Origin: a virus
Direction: 5' to 3' (one strand)
DNA length: 51,186 bases
Virus record (IMG/VR): IMGVR_UViG_3300037427_002351
Coordinates: 1 to 51,186 of that record
Shown: piece after piece, positions 23,204 to 31,200 of the stretch
Numbering within the stretch: the stretch's first letter is position 1
Layout: every line of letters starts with the position of its first letter
Notes under the pieces: model-generated
Databases searched by the model: none
Told to the model about the DNA's origin: nothing
The model's input: only the letters and a program-made list of their open reading frames with translations
Made by a program: the position numbers and the translations under genes

Positions 23204-23902
23204 ATGGATGACTTAAGAAAAACAAATATTAAAGGCAAGGCTTACGTTGATGTAAGCGAAAGAGTAAGGGCTTATTGGAAGCTATATCCTAAGGGTCGTA
23301 TCGAAACTGAGATGCTGTTCTTTGATCACGACAAGGGATTCTGTGTCTTTAAGTCTACTGTTTATGATAACGATGGTAACCCCAAAGGTAATGGACATGC
23401 CCACGAGTATCAGGCAGACAAATCAAGCATGGTCAACAGGACTTCTTACTTAGAGAACTGTGAGACATCTGCTATTGGTCGTGCTATGGCTGAGGCAGGA
23501 ATCCTTATAGAGTATGGGATGGCTTCTAAGCAGGAGATAGATGCGGCTAAAGATAAGGCTAAGCAAATGGATAAGGCAGAGAAGTCTAAGCCTGCCCCTA
23601 AGGAAAAGCCTGAGGTTCACAACTATATACCTAAGGTAGATCCTGAGCCTGAGCCTGAGCCTGCCCCATCTAAGAAGCCTGAGATAAAGGCAAAGATTAC
23701 AGACCAGTTGATTGGCATGAATGCAAGGGCCATGAAGTTAAATACTTGGGATGAAGGGATAGAACTTAAGAAAGAGTATGAAGATCTTGTTGCTTCTGTT
23801 GGTGGCAGGGATAACTTACCTAAGTCTATCAGGGATTTGTTCCTTGAGACTATTGTTACGTTCCTTGACAGTAAGAACAAAGAAAAGCTTGCTGCTCAAT
23901 AG
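23204..23902 (+). CDS. Putative single-strand annealing protein
   Basis: The 232-residue protein begins with IKGKAYVDVSERVRAYWKLYPKG and contains NRTSYLENCETSAIGRAMAEAGI. That block is characteristic of a group of phage Erf/Sak3-like (Rad52-superfamily) recombinases that anneal complementary strands. After residue 115 there is a Lys/Pro/Glu-rich linker with PEPEPEP repeats and a C-terminal helical domain. It sits directly behind the YqaJ exonuclease, as annealing proteins usually do. The family placement is recalled, not searched. The ATG follows an AT-rich leader with an AAAGGA site. Confidence 0.7.
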   Translation: MDDLRKTNIKGKAYVDVSERVRAYWKLYPKGRIETEMLFFDHDKGFCVFKSTVYDNDGNPKGNGHAHEYQADKSSMVNRTSYLENCETSAIGRAMAEAGILIEYGMASKQEIDAAKDKAKQMDKAEKSKPAPKEKPEVHNYIPKVDPEPEPEPAPSKKPEIKAKITDQLIGMNARAMKLNTWDEGIELKKEYEDLVASVGGRDNLPKSIRDLFLETIVTFLDSKNKEKLAAQ

Positions 23903-23919
23903 ATCTCCTCACATTTATT

Positions 23920-23946
23920 AACTCCTATCTTATACAGGTAGGAGTT
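23920..23946 (+). promoter_or_regulatory. 10-bp hairpin between annealing and initiator genes
   Basis: AACTCCTATC (23920-23929) pairs with GGTAGGAGTT (23937-23946), one U-G pair included, over a 7-nt loop. No T-run follows, so it is probably an mRNA processing or stability element rather than a terminator. It lies in the 76-nt gap before the replication gene. Confidence 0.45.
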
Positions 23947-23978
23947 AGCTACCTCAATCTTAATTAAATAAAACTATT

Positions 23979-24743
23979 ATGGTAAAGATAAATAATTTAT
24001 TAACAGTTGAGCACGAGCTGAGTAAGTTCCTGTTCAAAGACCCTGTTTGCAGTGTCTTACTTTGGTATTTTCTTCTCGACCATCCTGGCGAGGAAGGTAA
24101 CGGATCTACTGTGTCAGTACAAGAGCTTGCTAATAAGCTTGGGTTCACAAGGAGAGTAATACAGAAGAGGATAGAGTATCTGGAAGAGCAGGGATTTATT
24201 AGTTCTATGTCACCTGAATTTTATGGTGGGCAAAGATTGCCTAGTATATATCAGATAAACTTTGAATCAGAATTCTTTATCAAGAATGTAAAGAGAAAGA
24301 CTGTTCTCAAAGAGGAGAGTCCCGATGTTAATGGAATGATAGAGATGTTTACTAATATAAATAAGGACATACATGGTGAGGTTTACGAACCAACAACACC
24401 ATCTCAACGTGGTAAGTGGGTTAAGGGTGCAGAAAGAATACTTAAATTAAAAGTAGATGGAGAACCCTTCAGTATGGAATCATACAAGAAAGTTATTACA
24501 TATCTGGCATACCAAATGAAGGAACACTTAGACACTAAGAACACTTACGCTATGAGGTGCAGGGATCTAGGTAATTTAGTACATACAGATCCAAGACAAA
24601 CAGATTGTAAATATGTCAGGGCATTCAGGAAACAGAGTGCTGAAGACAACACACACATAACTGATATTCTAAAGGAGGACAATGAGCCGAGAAGAAATGG
24701 TGGAGAAGTTAGTAGCAGAGTTAATGACAGTCTATGGGCATAA
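23979..24743 (+). CDS. Replication initiator-like winged-helix protein
   Basis: This 254-residue protein has a helix-turn-helix / winged-helix region at about 46-76 (VSVQELANKLGFTRRVIQKRIEYLEEQGFIS), as in phage replication initiators of the lambda O or DnaD-like type. The C-terminal part is helical and basic. Its end overlaps the next gene by 62 nt. With the loader and helicase genes that follow, it probably marks the origin and recruits the helicase; the origin itself is not identified, though it may lie within this gene as in lambda. Confidence 0.7.
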   Translation: MVKINNLLTVEHELSKFLFKDPVCSVLLWYFLLDHPGEEGNGSTVSVQELANKLGFTRRVIQKRIEYLEEQGFISSMSPEFYGGQRLPSIYQINFESEFFIKNVKRKTVLKEESPDVNGMIEMFTNINKDIHGEVYEPTTPSQRGKWVKGAERILKLKVDGEPFSMESYKKVITYLAYQMKEHLDTKNTYAMRCRDLGNLVHTDPRQTDCKYVRAFRKQSAEDNTHITDILKEDNEPRRNGGEVSSRVNDSLWA

Positions 24744-25215
24744 GGTTAGTAAGGAAGAGACTGAAATTCTGATTGGTATCTGGAGGAATGCTCTCCATTC
24801 CTTAAACGAACAAGAGATTAAGGCTGGATACCAGAACTTAATTAAGACAAGAACTAAATCTGGTATGCCCAGCCCAGCAGAGTTCTACAACGCACTCTAT
24901 AGTGACATAGTGGAGGATGGATTGATGGCGTGGAACCAGTTGTTCCAAGTATTAAAGTCACACCCAGGAAGACCTATACATTTTTATGATACAGTTCTTG
25001 CTGAGACATGCAGAAGATTAGGAGGATTAACATTCTTAGGTAGCCTATCTGCAACAGATCTCTCCTTCCAGAAGAAGGCGTTCATGGATACATATAGTAT
25101 TCTAGCAAAGCATGGGGATTCTTTTAACCCTATATGTAAGGGTACATACGAAGCTAAGCCTATCGAAATGCAAACCCTAGCTACCAGAAAGATGGTTACA
25201 GGGGGTGCTCTATGA
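24682..25215 (+). CDS. Helicase-loader-like replication protein
   Basis: The 177-residue protein is helical with MSREEMVEKLVAELMTVYG and a region IWRNALHSLNEQEIKAGYQNLIKTRTKSGMPSPAEFYNAL. The latter resembles the N-terminal part of phage helicase loaders and lambda P-like proteins. No Walker motif is visible, so it is not a DnaC-type ATPase. It starts within the initiator gene after AAGGAGG and its stop overlaps the helicase start by 4 nt. This order (initiator, loader, helicase) supports the role. Confidence 0.6.
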   Translation: MSREEMVEKLVAELMTVYGHKVSKEETEILIGIWRNALHSLNEQEIKAGYQNLIKTRTKSGMPSPAEFYNALYSDIVEDGLMAWNQLFQVLKSHPGRPIHFYDTVLAETCRRLGGLTFLGSLSATDLSFQKKAFMDTYSILAKHGDSFNPICKGTYEAKPIEMQTLATRKMVTGGAL

Positions 25216-26540
25216 TAAGTGCAGAGCTGAGTCTTCTATCCATATGCTTTACATATCCTGATCTATTACCTAAGGTCAGGACACTTGTTCAGCCTTATAT
25301 GTTTTTAGATATTAAAAACAACACAATATATAATGCTGCTCTTGATTTGTATGATACTGGTGCAAGTGTAGATAACGTAACAGTATCATCACATATCTTA
25401 AACAATAAAAAGTTATCAAGTAAGTTCAGTAATGATATTGATGTTCAGGATTCTATTATGAACATCAGGGATGTAGATGCAGTAGTAGATAACTTCCAAG
25501 ACTACACTGGGATTATAGTTACTAACTATAGGAAGTCTCATGCCGCTAAGGTTGCGGAGAAAACTGCAAAGAATATTTCGGATGGTGCTGATGCAAGTTC
25601 TGAAGTCGAAGCATTAAGTGAGACTGTCCAAGAACTGGAACGTGCATCGGCACGCCCATTCAATAGCTTCTTAGGTATTGCTGAGGAAGAAATCAATGAG
25701 ATGACTAAGAGGGAAGAACAGGGAGAACAGAGTATGAATGACTTGTTCGTACCAACTCCTTTTGAAAGTGTAAATAACTTTATATATGGCTTCAGATATG
25801 GATCGCTCTCACTATTAGGGGCGAGACCTGCTGTTGGTAAGACTACAGTTGCAGTAGCTTTAGCTGCTGATGCTGCAAAGAGAGGTATCAAAACTCTATT
25901 CATTTCAATTGAGATGAATAAGAATGAGATAGCACAGAAGATGTTCTCTCATACATCAGGGGTACACTTCAATAAACTGCTTGAGATGCACAAGTTTGAG
26001 CAAGGTGATTGGGATGCAATCCTTAAGATGAGGGCAGAACAAAATGAGATATGGGCTAAGAATCTTTCTGTTGACGATACATCTGAGACACCTGCAGAGG
26101 TAATGAGGTCTATCAATTGGGCAATCAATGAGGGATACAAGTACATAATCATTGACCACTTGCATGAACTACCTTGGGGCGAGAGACGATCACACATATC
26201 ATTGACCGAAGCAATGGGTGATTTCGTTAAGCGTCTAAGAAATAAAGCACAACGTAATCAAGTTGCTGTTCTTGCTCTCTGTCAATTGAATAGAGAGGTT
26301 GAGAAGAGATCATCTAAGATCCCTATGGCGAGTGATCTTGGAGAGAGTGGTGCACTTGAGAGAGTAGCACATAATATTTTATTCCTTAATCGTGCAGAAC
26401 ATCATAAAGGTGAAGTCGATGTTATCATAGCTAAAGCACGAGGTGGAACTACAGGTATAGCTACCCTAGATTTCGATGGTGGCACAAACAAAGTACAGGA
26501 TCAGACTAATAACTCTGTTGACTGGGACACAATAAATTGA
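25212..26540 (+). CDS. dnaB: DnaB-type replicative helicase
   Basis: The 442-residue protein has a helical N-terminal domain (1-140) and a RecA-like motor domain. Walker A is [10 protein letters not shown] (203-212), Walker B region [10 protein letters not shown] (311-320) with D315, followed by [11 protein letters not shown] and an [16 protein letters not shown] motif, all typical of DnaB helicases. It unwinds the replication fork as a hexamer. Length is close to that of host DnaB. No primase domain is fused and no phage primase or polymerase is found nearby, so host enzymes are likely recruited. Confidence 0.93.
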   Translation: MISAELSLLSICFTYPDLLPKVRTLVQPYMFLDIKNNTIYNAALDLYDTGASVDNVTVSSHILNNKKLSSKFSNDIDVQDSIMNIRDVDAVVDNFQDYTGIIVTNYRKSHAAKVAEKTAKNISDGADASSEVEALSETVQELERASARPFNSFLGIAEEEINEMTKREEQGEQSMNDLFVPTPFESVNNFIYGFRYGSLSLLGARPAVGKTTVAVALAADAAKRGIKTLFISIEMNKNEIAQKMFSHTSGVHFNKLLEMHKFEQGDWDAILKMRAEQNEIWAKNLSVDDTSETPAEVMRSINWAINEGYKYIIIDHLHELPWGERRSHISLTEAMGDFVKRLRNKAQRNQVAVLALCQLNREVEKRSSKIPMASDLGESGALERVAHNILFLNRAEHHKGEVDVIIAKARGGTTGIATLDFDGGTNKVQDQTNNSVDWDTIN

Positions 26541-26550
26541 AAGGTATAAT

Positions 26551-27198
26551 ATGAAAACATTAAGAAGAGACCTACCAGATAGAAGATGTGGATTTACACA
26601 GAAGTCTAGGATTGGTGGGCACAAGGTATATCTCCGCACTGGAGAGTATGAGGATGGTTCTTTAGGAGAGATCTTTATTGATATGCACAAAGAAGGAGCA
26701 GCGTTCAGATGTCTTATGAATAACTTTGCAATCGCAGTATCACTGGGGTTGCAGTATGGAGTACCACTAGATGAGTTTGTAAATGCATTTACATTTACCA
26801 AGTTTGAACCTTCAGGTATGGTTCAGGGAAGTCCATCTATTAAGATGTCTTCCTCAATTATAGACTACATATTTAGGGAGTTGGCAGTTGAGTATAGTGG
26901 GCGGGATGACCTTGCTCATATACTCCCCGTCCCTCCTCCTAAACCAGTAGAGGAAATACATGAGTACATTGATAAACCTGACGAAGAAGATGATGACGAT
27001 GAACTAACTAAAGAAGAATTAAAAACAATTCAGAAAGCATTAGTTTCTGAAGACAAAAGCCAGGAAGATAAACTGGCAGAAGCTCGCATGAAAGGCTACG
27101 AAGGAGAAGCATGTACAAACTGTAGTCAGTTCACACTGGTCAGGAATGGTGCATGTCTCAAGTGCGTATCATGTGGCGAGACAAGTGGATGTTCATAG
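26551..27198 (+). CDS. nrdJb: Orphan NrdJb: C-terminal part of class II ribonucleotide reductase
   Basis: The 215-residue protein aligns by eye with the C-terminal (TSCPD-containing) domain of B12-dependent ribonucleotide reductase NrdJ. It has [20 protein letters not shown] (21-40), [20 protein letters not shown] (41-60), [19 protein letters not shown] (64-82), FEPSG (85-89) and a zinc-ribbon tail with CTNC (188-191) and KCVSCGE (204-210). In Pseudomonas the enzyme is split into NrdJa and NrdJb, and this resembles NrdJb. The catalytic barrel and cobalamin domains (NrdJa) are absent from the window. A 45-residue acidic linker separates the two halves. It may modify or complement the host enzyme, or serve as a regulator. 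Confidence 0.85.
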   Translation: MKTLRRDLPDRRCGFTQKSRIGGHKVYLRTGEYEDGSLGEIFIDMHKEGAAFRCLMNNFAIAVSLGLQYGVPLDEFVNAFTFTKFEPSGMVQGSPSIKMSSSIIDYIFRELAVEYSGRDDLAHILPVPPPKPVEEIHEYIDKPDEEDDDDELTKEELKTIQKALVSEDKSQEDKLAEARMKGYEGEACTNCSQFTLVRNGACLKCVSCGETSGCS

Positions 27199-27210
27199 TA
27201 AATTATTACT

Positions 27211-27238
27211 TTGACTTGTAAAAATAAAATGATATAAT
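27211..27238 (+). promoter_or_regulatory. Strong sigma-70 promoter for regulator and SSB genes
   Basis: TTGACT (27211-27216) and TATAAT (27233-27238) are separated by 16 bp; the -35 box matches five of six positions and the -10 box is perfect. It lies just after the NrdJb stop and would make a short separate transcript of the Cro-like, SSB and 93-residue genes. Confidence 0.65.
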
Positions 27239-27285
27239 AATAATAATTATTTATTATTTATTTATTTATTTTATTTAAAAAGAAA
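27233..27285. other. AT-only repeat stretch
   Basis: From about 27233 to 27285 the sequence is almost exclusively A and T, with AATAATAAT and TTATTTATTATTTATTTATT runs that can partly pair. It overlaps the -10 region and start of the promoter at 27211. It could be a melting element or operator region for the adjacent Cro-like protein; no distinct palindromic operator is resolved. Confidence 0.35.
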
Positions 27286-27299
27286 AAGGAAAGAGGACT

Positions 27300-27524
27300 A
27301 TGGAAGTAACAGAGTTCAGTCTGGAAAGTTTCCCTCGTAATCTGAGGGATGTCATGCATAAGTATGATATTACCAGCACTGGTCTAGCTAAAGACTTAGG
27401 CGTTACAAGAATGAGCGTCTATAATTGGAGGGCTGGACGAGCAGACCCAACATTAATCAGGTTGTTCCAGATAGCATCTGTCTTAAAGACTGATGTTGGA
27501 CAACTACTAACTAAAAATTATTAG
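27300..27524 (+). CDS. Cro/C1-type HTH regulator
   Basis: This 74-residue protein has a helix-turn-helix of the Xre/Cro family at about residues 15-60 (LRDVMHKYDITSTGLAKDLG, then VTRMSVYNWRAGRADP). It should bind DNA as a dimer, most likely at its own promoter just upstream or at the divergent region. The phage has no integrase, so this is more likely a lytic timing regulator than a lysogeny repressor. It is followed 9 nt later by ssb. Confidence 0.88.
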   Translation: MEVTEFSLESFPRNLRDVMHKYDITSTGLAKDLGVTRMSVYNWRAGRADPTLIRLFQIASVLKTDVGQLLTKNY

Positions 27525-27533
27525 GAGAAAATT

Positions 27534-27914
27534 ATGGCATCTTTAAATAAAGTAGAATTAATCGGTCGTCTTGGTGGTGACCCTGAATGCAGAGAAGTTG
27601 GTGACGATTTGGTAGCTAACTTTAATCTAGCTACAAACGAGTACTGGAAGGATAAGAATACTGGCGAGAAACAAGAGAAAACTGAGTGGCATAAGATTGT
27701 TATGTGGGGTGCTCAGGCTAGGCTCGCTCAGTCCTTCCTTAAGAAAGGCTCTCAAGTTTATCTTGAGGGTAAGAACCAGACACGACAATGGGAAACTAAG
27801 GAAGGAGAGAAGCGTTACACTACTGAAGTTAATGTACGTTCGCTCCAGTTCTTAGACTCTAAGTCCGAAGGCGGAGCATCAGCAGGGGAGAAGGATGATA
27901 TTCCCTATAGCTAG
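27534..27914 (+). CDS. ssb: Single-stranded DNA-binding protein
   Basis: The 126-residue protein follows the SSB OB-fold: MASLNKVELIGRLGGDPECR, NLATNEYW, then KTEWHKIVMWGAQARLAQSFLKKGSQVYLEGK. A short Gly/Glu region leads to a C-terminal tip EKDDIPYS, close to the canonical DDDIPF tip that recruits replication partners, with Y in place of F and one extra residue. It protects single strands during replication and recombination. Its last 20 nt overlap the next gene. Confidence 0.95.
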   Translation: MASLNKVELIGRLGGDPECREVGDDLVANFNLATNEYWKDKNTGEKQEKTEWHKIVMWGAQARLAQSFLKKGSQVYLEGKNQTRQWETKEGEKRYTTEVNVRSLQFLDSKSEGGASAGEKDDIPYS

Positions 27915-28176
27915 GAAGTCAAAGCCTGTAACAATACGCCTTCCTATTGAAGTTATTGAACAGTATAAGAAGAAAGCTGAGAAGGAAGGTGTTGCATTAT
28001 CAAAACTTCTGGCTGATTCTTGTGTCTCATGGATTGAGACTGCAAAGCAAATGGAGTTGCGGCAAGAACCAGAAGTCAGTGAAGTTGACAAGAGCAACAA
28101 GGTAAGTGTGGATGGTAGAACTGTCCACCTTACAGATCCGTATGCTTATAAACCTCACATATTCTTAGAAGACTAG
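27895..28176 (+). CDS. Putative ribbon-helix-helix small protein
   Basis: The 93-residue frame starts inside the SSB tail after GGGGAGAAGG. Its first half (KPVTIRLPIEVIEQYKKKAEKEGVALSKLLADSCVSWIE) fits the Arc/CopG ribbon-helix-helix pattern, a beta-strand followed by two helices, suggesting DNA binding. The second half is acidic and disordered. It is the last rightward gene, directly before element R2. Confidence 0.65.
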   Translation: MIFPIARKSKPVTIRLPIEVIEQYKKKAEKEGVALSKLLADSCVSWIETAKQMELRQEPEVSEVDKSNKVSVDGRTVHLTDPYAYKPHIFLED

Positions 28177-28183
28177 TAAATAC

Positions 28184-28242
28184 GGGGGTGTCAGAGTACC
28201 TGATACCCTCGTTCCTTCCAACACAGAGCGATCTGAGTATCT
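28184..28242. repeat. 59-nt structured element, copy R2, at the convergent point
   Basis: This element shares 42 of 59 bases with R1 (8452-8510). GGGTGTCAG (28186-28194) pairs with CTGATACCC (28200-28208) in a 9-bp plus-strand stem with one G-U pair and an AGTAC loop. A CAGA-GCGA-TCTG GNRA hairpin follows near 28223. The 69-nt gap separates the ends of the two convergent arms (stops at 28176 and 28246). The 5' stem followed by a pyrimidine-rich run might terminate rightward transcription, but a proper T-run is missing. Confidence 0.6.
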
Positions 28243-28245
28243 AAA

Positions 28246-31200
28246 TTAGCGTAACCCAGTAAGAATCTTAACTGTTTTATCAATAAGACCATTCCTTAAC
28301 TGATACATCCTATCTAACCTTACCTCTTTTTCCTCACCACTCATCTTCCTATTGTTCCTAATATCAGTAATGCGATTATTAAAATCATTAATGTTTCTTT
28401 TTTTCTTCCTCATAAAACCATGATACTTTAGTATCTCTGCCTTACTATCATATGTCTCATTATATTTTTCCCAGTCACCTACCTTGCGATAAAACTTTAG
28501 GTCTTGTACTGTCTGTTCAAGTTCTTTTAGTCTCTCATAATAGATTGAACTAGCCTTTGTATTTCTATATGGAGAAGATTTAAACAATCTTCTAGCCATA
28601 GGATAGTCTAGCAGTTCACGAGCTGGTCTCTCAGGAAAGTCTCCAGTTGTTCGTGTTACCATATCTGCCCCGCCAAGAACCAACTCACCCAACCATCCAA
28701 AATATCCATTAACAAGATGTTCAAGTTGATATGGAGAAAGATTCAGTTTATCTATTGGCAGAAAACTTAGAGCCTTAGATGCCATCATCATTGTTTCTGA
28801 AGTATACTGTCCATACCTTAAGCTAGGCGATCTTCCCTGACTACCCTTAGGTTCGATATCCCTATCAAAGAACAGGTTCCTGTTCATGCCTAATTCTATT
28901 ATAGGTTTTATCGCTTGAGGAAGTGGTACAATTCCAAACTCTCTGGATACGATTGAGGTTACTATACTAGAAACAGCTTTACCTAAGTCAGGATTTTTTT
29001 CTTCAGCTAACTTCATAGACCTCCATGCTATGTTACCTACCATAGAAAATTCATGCGGCTTAGGTAACTTAAACACAGTCTTTGTCCCTGGTATCTTTAA
29101 CCACCAGTAAGTATCTTTATCCCAATCAGGTCTGTTCTGGTACTCCTCATCGTCCTCAAAATATATCTCCTCAAATATTGATGCTAATAAAACTAGGCCA
29201 GCTACTATTGCAACTGGTTTAGGATTATTTATTATTGACCTACCTAACTTATACTTACCTTGCAACATTGCATTTGCGAATGGAGTAAGCGATGTCACTA
29301 GCTTCACCCAGTCAGAACCTCCGTGAAGAGTAAAGTCCATTAAGTCTCTTGCTTCAAAAGCAGCTTCAGTCTGACTCTTCCCTCCCTCTAACAGTGCCTT
29401 GAATAACGATGCTCTGTTTGCGTTCTCTAATTTATCCCCTATCTTAGAATAAGAATCCCAAACAGTACGACCCATCTTCTTTGCCTTACTAAGAGCAGAT
29501 AGAAAGGTCTCATCTGTTTCAGGATTGCTTAACATATATCCAGAAGACAGCTCCTTCTTTAGCATAGTCTCTGCATAATTAGGATCATCTGATCGTAGGT
29601 TAGCGAACTGTATGTACCCACCTGATACTAACATCCTTGCTTCACTATCCTTTATACTCCTGTATCCACCGACTGCATTCTTGAAAAAATTAAACCCAAC
29701 ATCAGAAGTACCTGCGGCAGAAACTGTGTCTCTTACAATATTATTTATTTTAAAAACTGGATTGGCTGTAACAATTTGAGTGAACAATCCCTTTGCATCA
29801 ATAAGATACTTAAGCCCTGGGAATTTAGTCTCTGACCCCAGTGATGCCAACGATTGGTAAAGTAATTTGTTATTAATATCATATAACTTTTCCTTACCAC
29901 CCTCTAATACACGGAGTGTTCTCGCAGATGGAGAGTATGTTCTCTCAACCATTTGCTGAGAAGAATCCATTGGGTTTTTAATATCAACTGCTGATCTGAT
30001 TGTAGTAACAGCCGCATCATTTTTAACAGACGCATCTATTATATGTAACCAGTTATGAAGCAGGTTATTAAATGGATCACCTATCCCCTTAGTAGAACCC
30101 TTCAATCTCTTAACTGTTTTTTGTCCTGTTAAGGAGTTGTACTGAACAGGGTTACCCTTCATTGAATCCCCTATCTCCTCATTAATTATCCTATAGAATG
30201 GTACATAAAAATCTTGCTCAAAATTATTACGGGCAGCAGCTTGCAGCAACCCCATTTTAACACCGAAGTCGAGTATGGAATTGTTTAGATTCATAACATC
30301 CTTCCTCACCTTATCATAAACAAGACTCCTTGATAACATTGCACCAGTAGTAGCATCTCTTATCTTACCTTCATTATAAGTAAGCCCAGCCTTTATGTCT
30401 TCTTCATTAAACCTGTTCTCTCTACCTTCCTTACTAAGCTTACTCGCCCTGTTGTAGGCGATCCATGCAAAGAACTGTTTCCTCTCAGTCTCAGTGCCAA
30501 GAGGTTTTAATGCCTGGAAGAGACCCTTAACTTTAGTATCAAGATTAGTCTCGTTAACAAGGACACCATTTACATTCCTTCTATCAACCGCTATTCCAGA
30601 ATGTTTCAGTACAGTAGCTAATATACCATCTGCCCTCTTAGCAAGACGAGCAACCATATATTCTGTCATACCAATATCTTCCTTAATGTTGCTATAAGGA
30701 TCTGTTATATTCCATGCCAAGCTACGTCTAATGTTATACCACCAAGAACCTTCTTGAGCAGTCTTCTCATCACCATACATCTTATCCCAAGAACCTCTCT
30801 TAGTTTCATCAAGGCTTGTTCTATTAAATGCTTTATCTTGTTGTGAAGAAGACCTTCTGTTTACAGTGCCCTCGTTATTAATCACTCTTATAGGTGCACC
30901 AGTTCTTAATTTGTCTGCAGATCTAAGCAACAGCATTTTAATATCACGCTCGTTCCAAGTAATCCTCGCCCCCATACCATACATAGCTTCCCTAAACCAT
31001 GTTACTATCTTATCCCATAGTGTTGGCGGTGCATCTTGAAATAATCCATCAGCTTGGTGTGCCAGATATTCCTTAGCTGCCTGCCTTGCTCTTTGCTTTG
31101 GCGTACCCTCACCAATATCCTTTAGGTAACTATTAAAGGTTTCATCTGGAAGAGTCCCCTCAATTAAATCCACTAACTTATTAAAGTTATTTTCTCCAAG

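Noticed and set aside
24682-24743. Frameshift between initiator and loader genes
   Set aside because: The 62-nt overlap could suggest a single broken gene, but both frames have their own character and the second has a strong AAGGAGG site before its ATG, so they are overlapping genes.
27300-27524. Lysogeny repressor identity of the Cro-like protein
   Set aside because: With no integrase, partition system or second repressor, a lytic-timing regulator is the simpler explanation.
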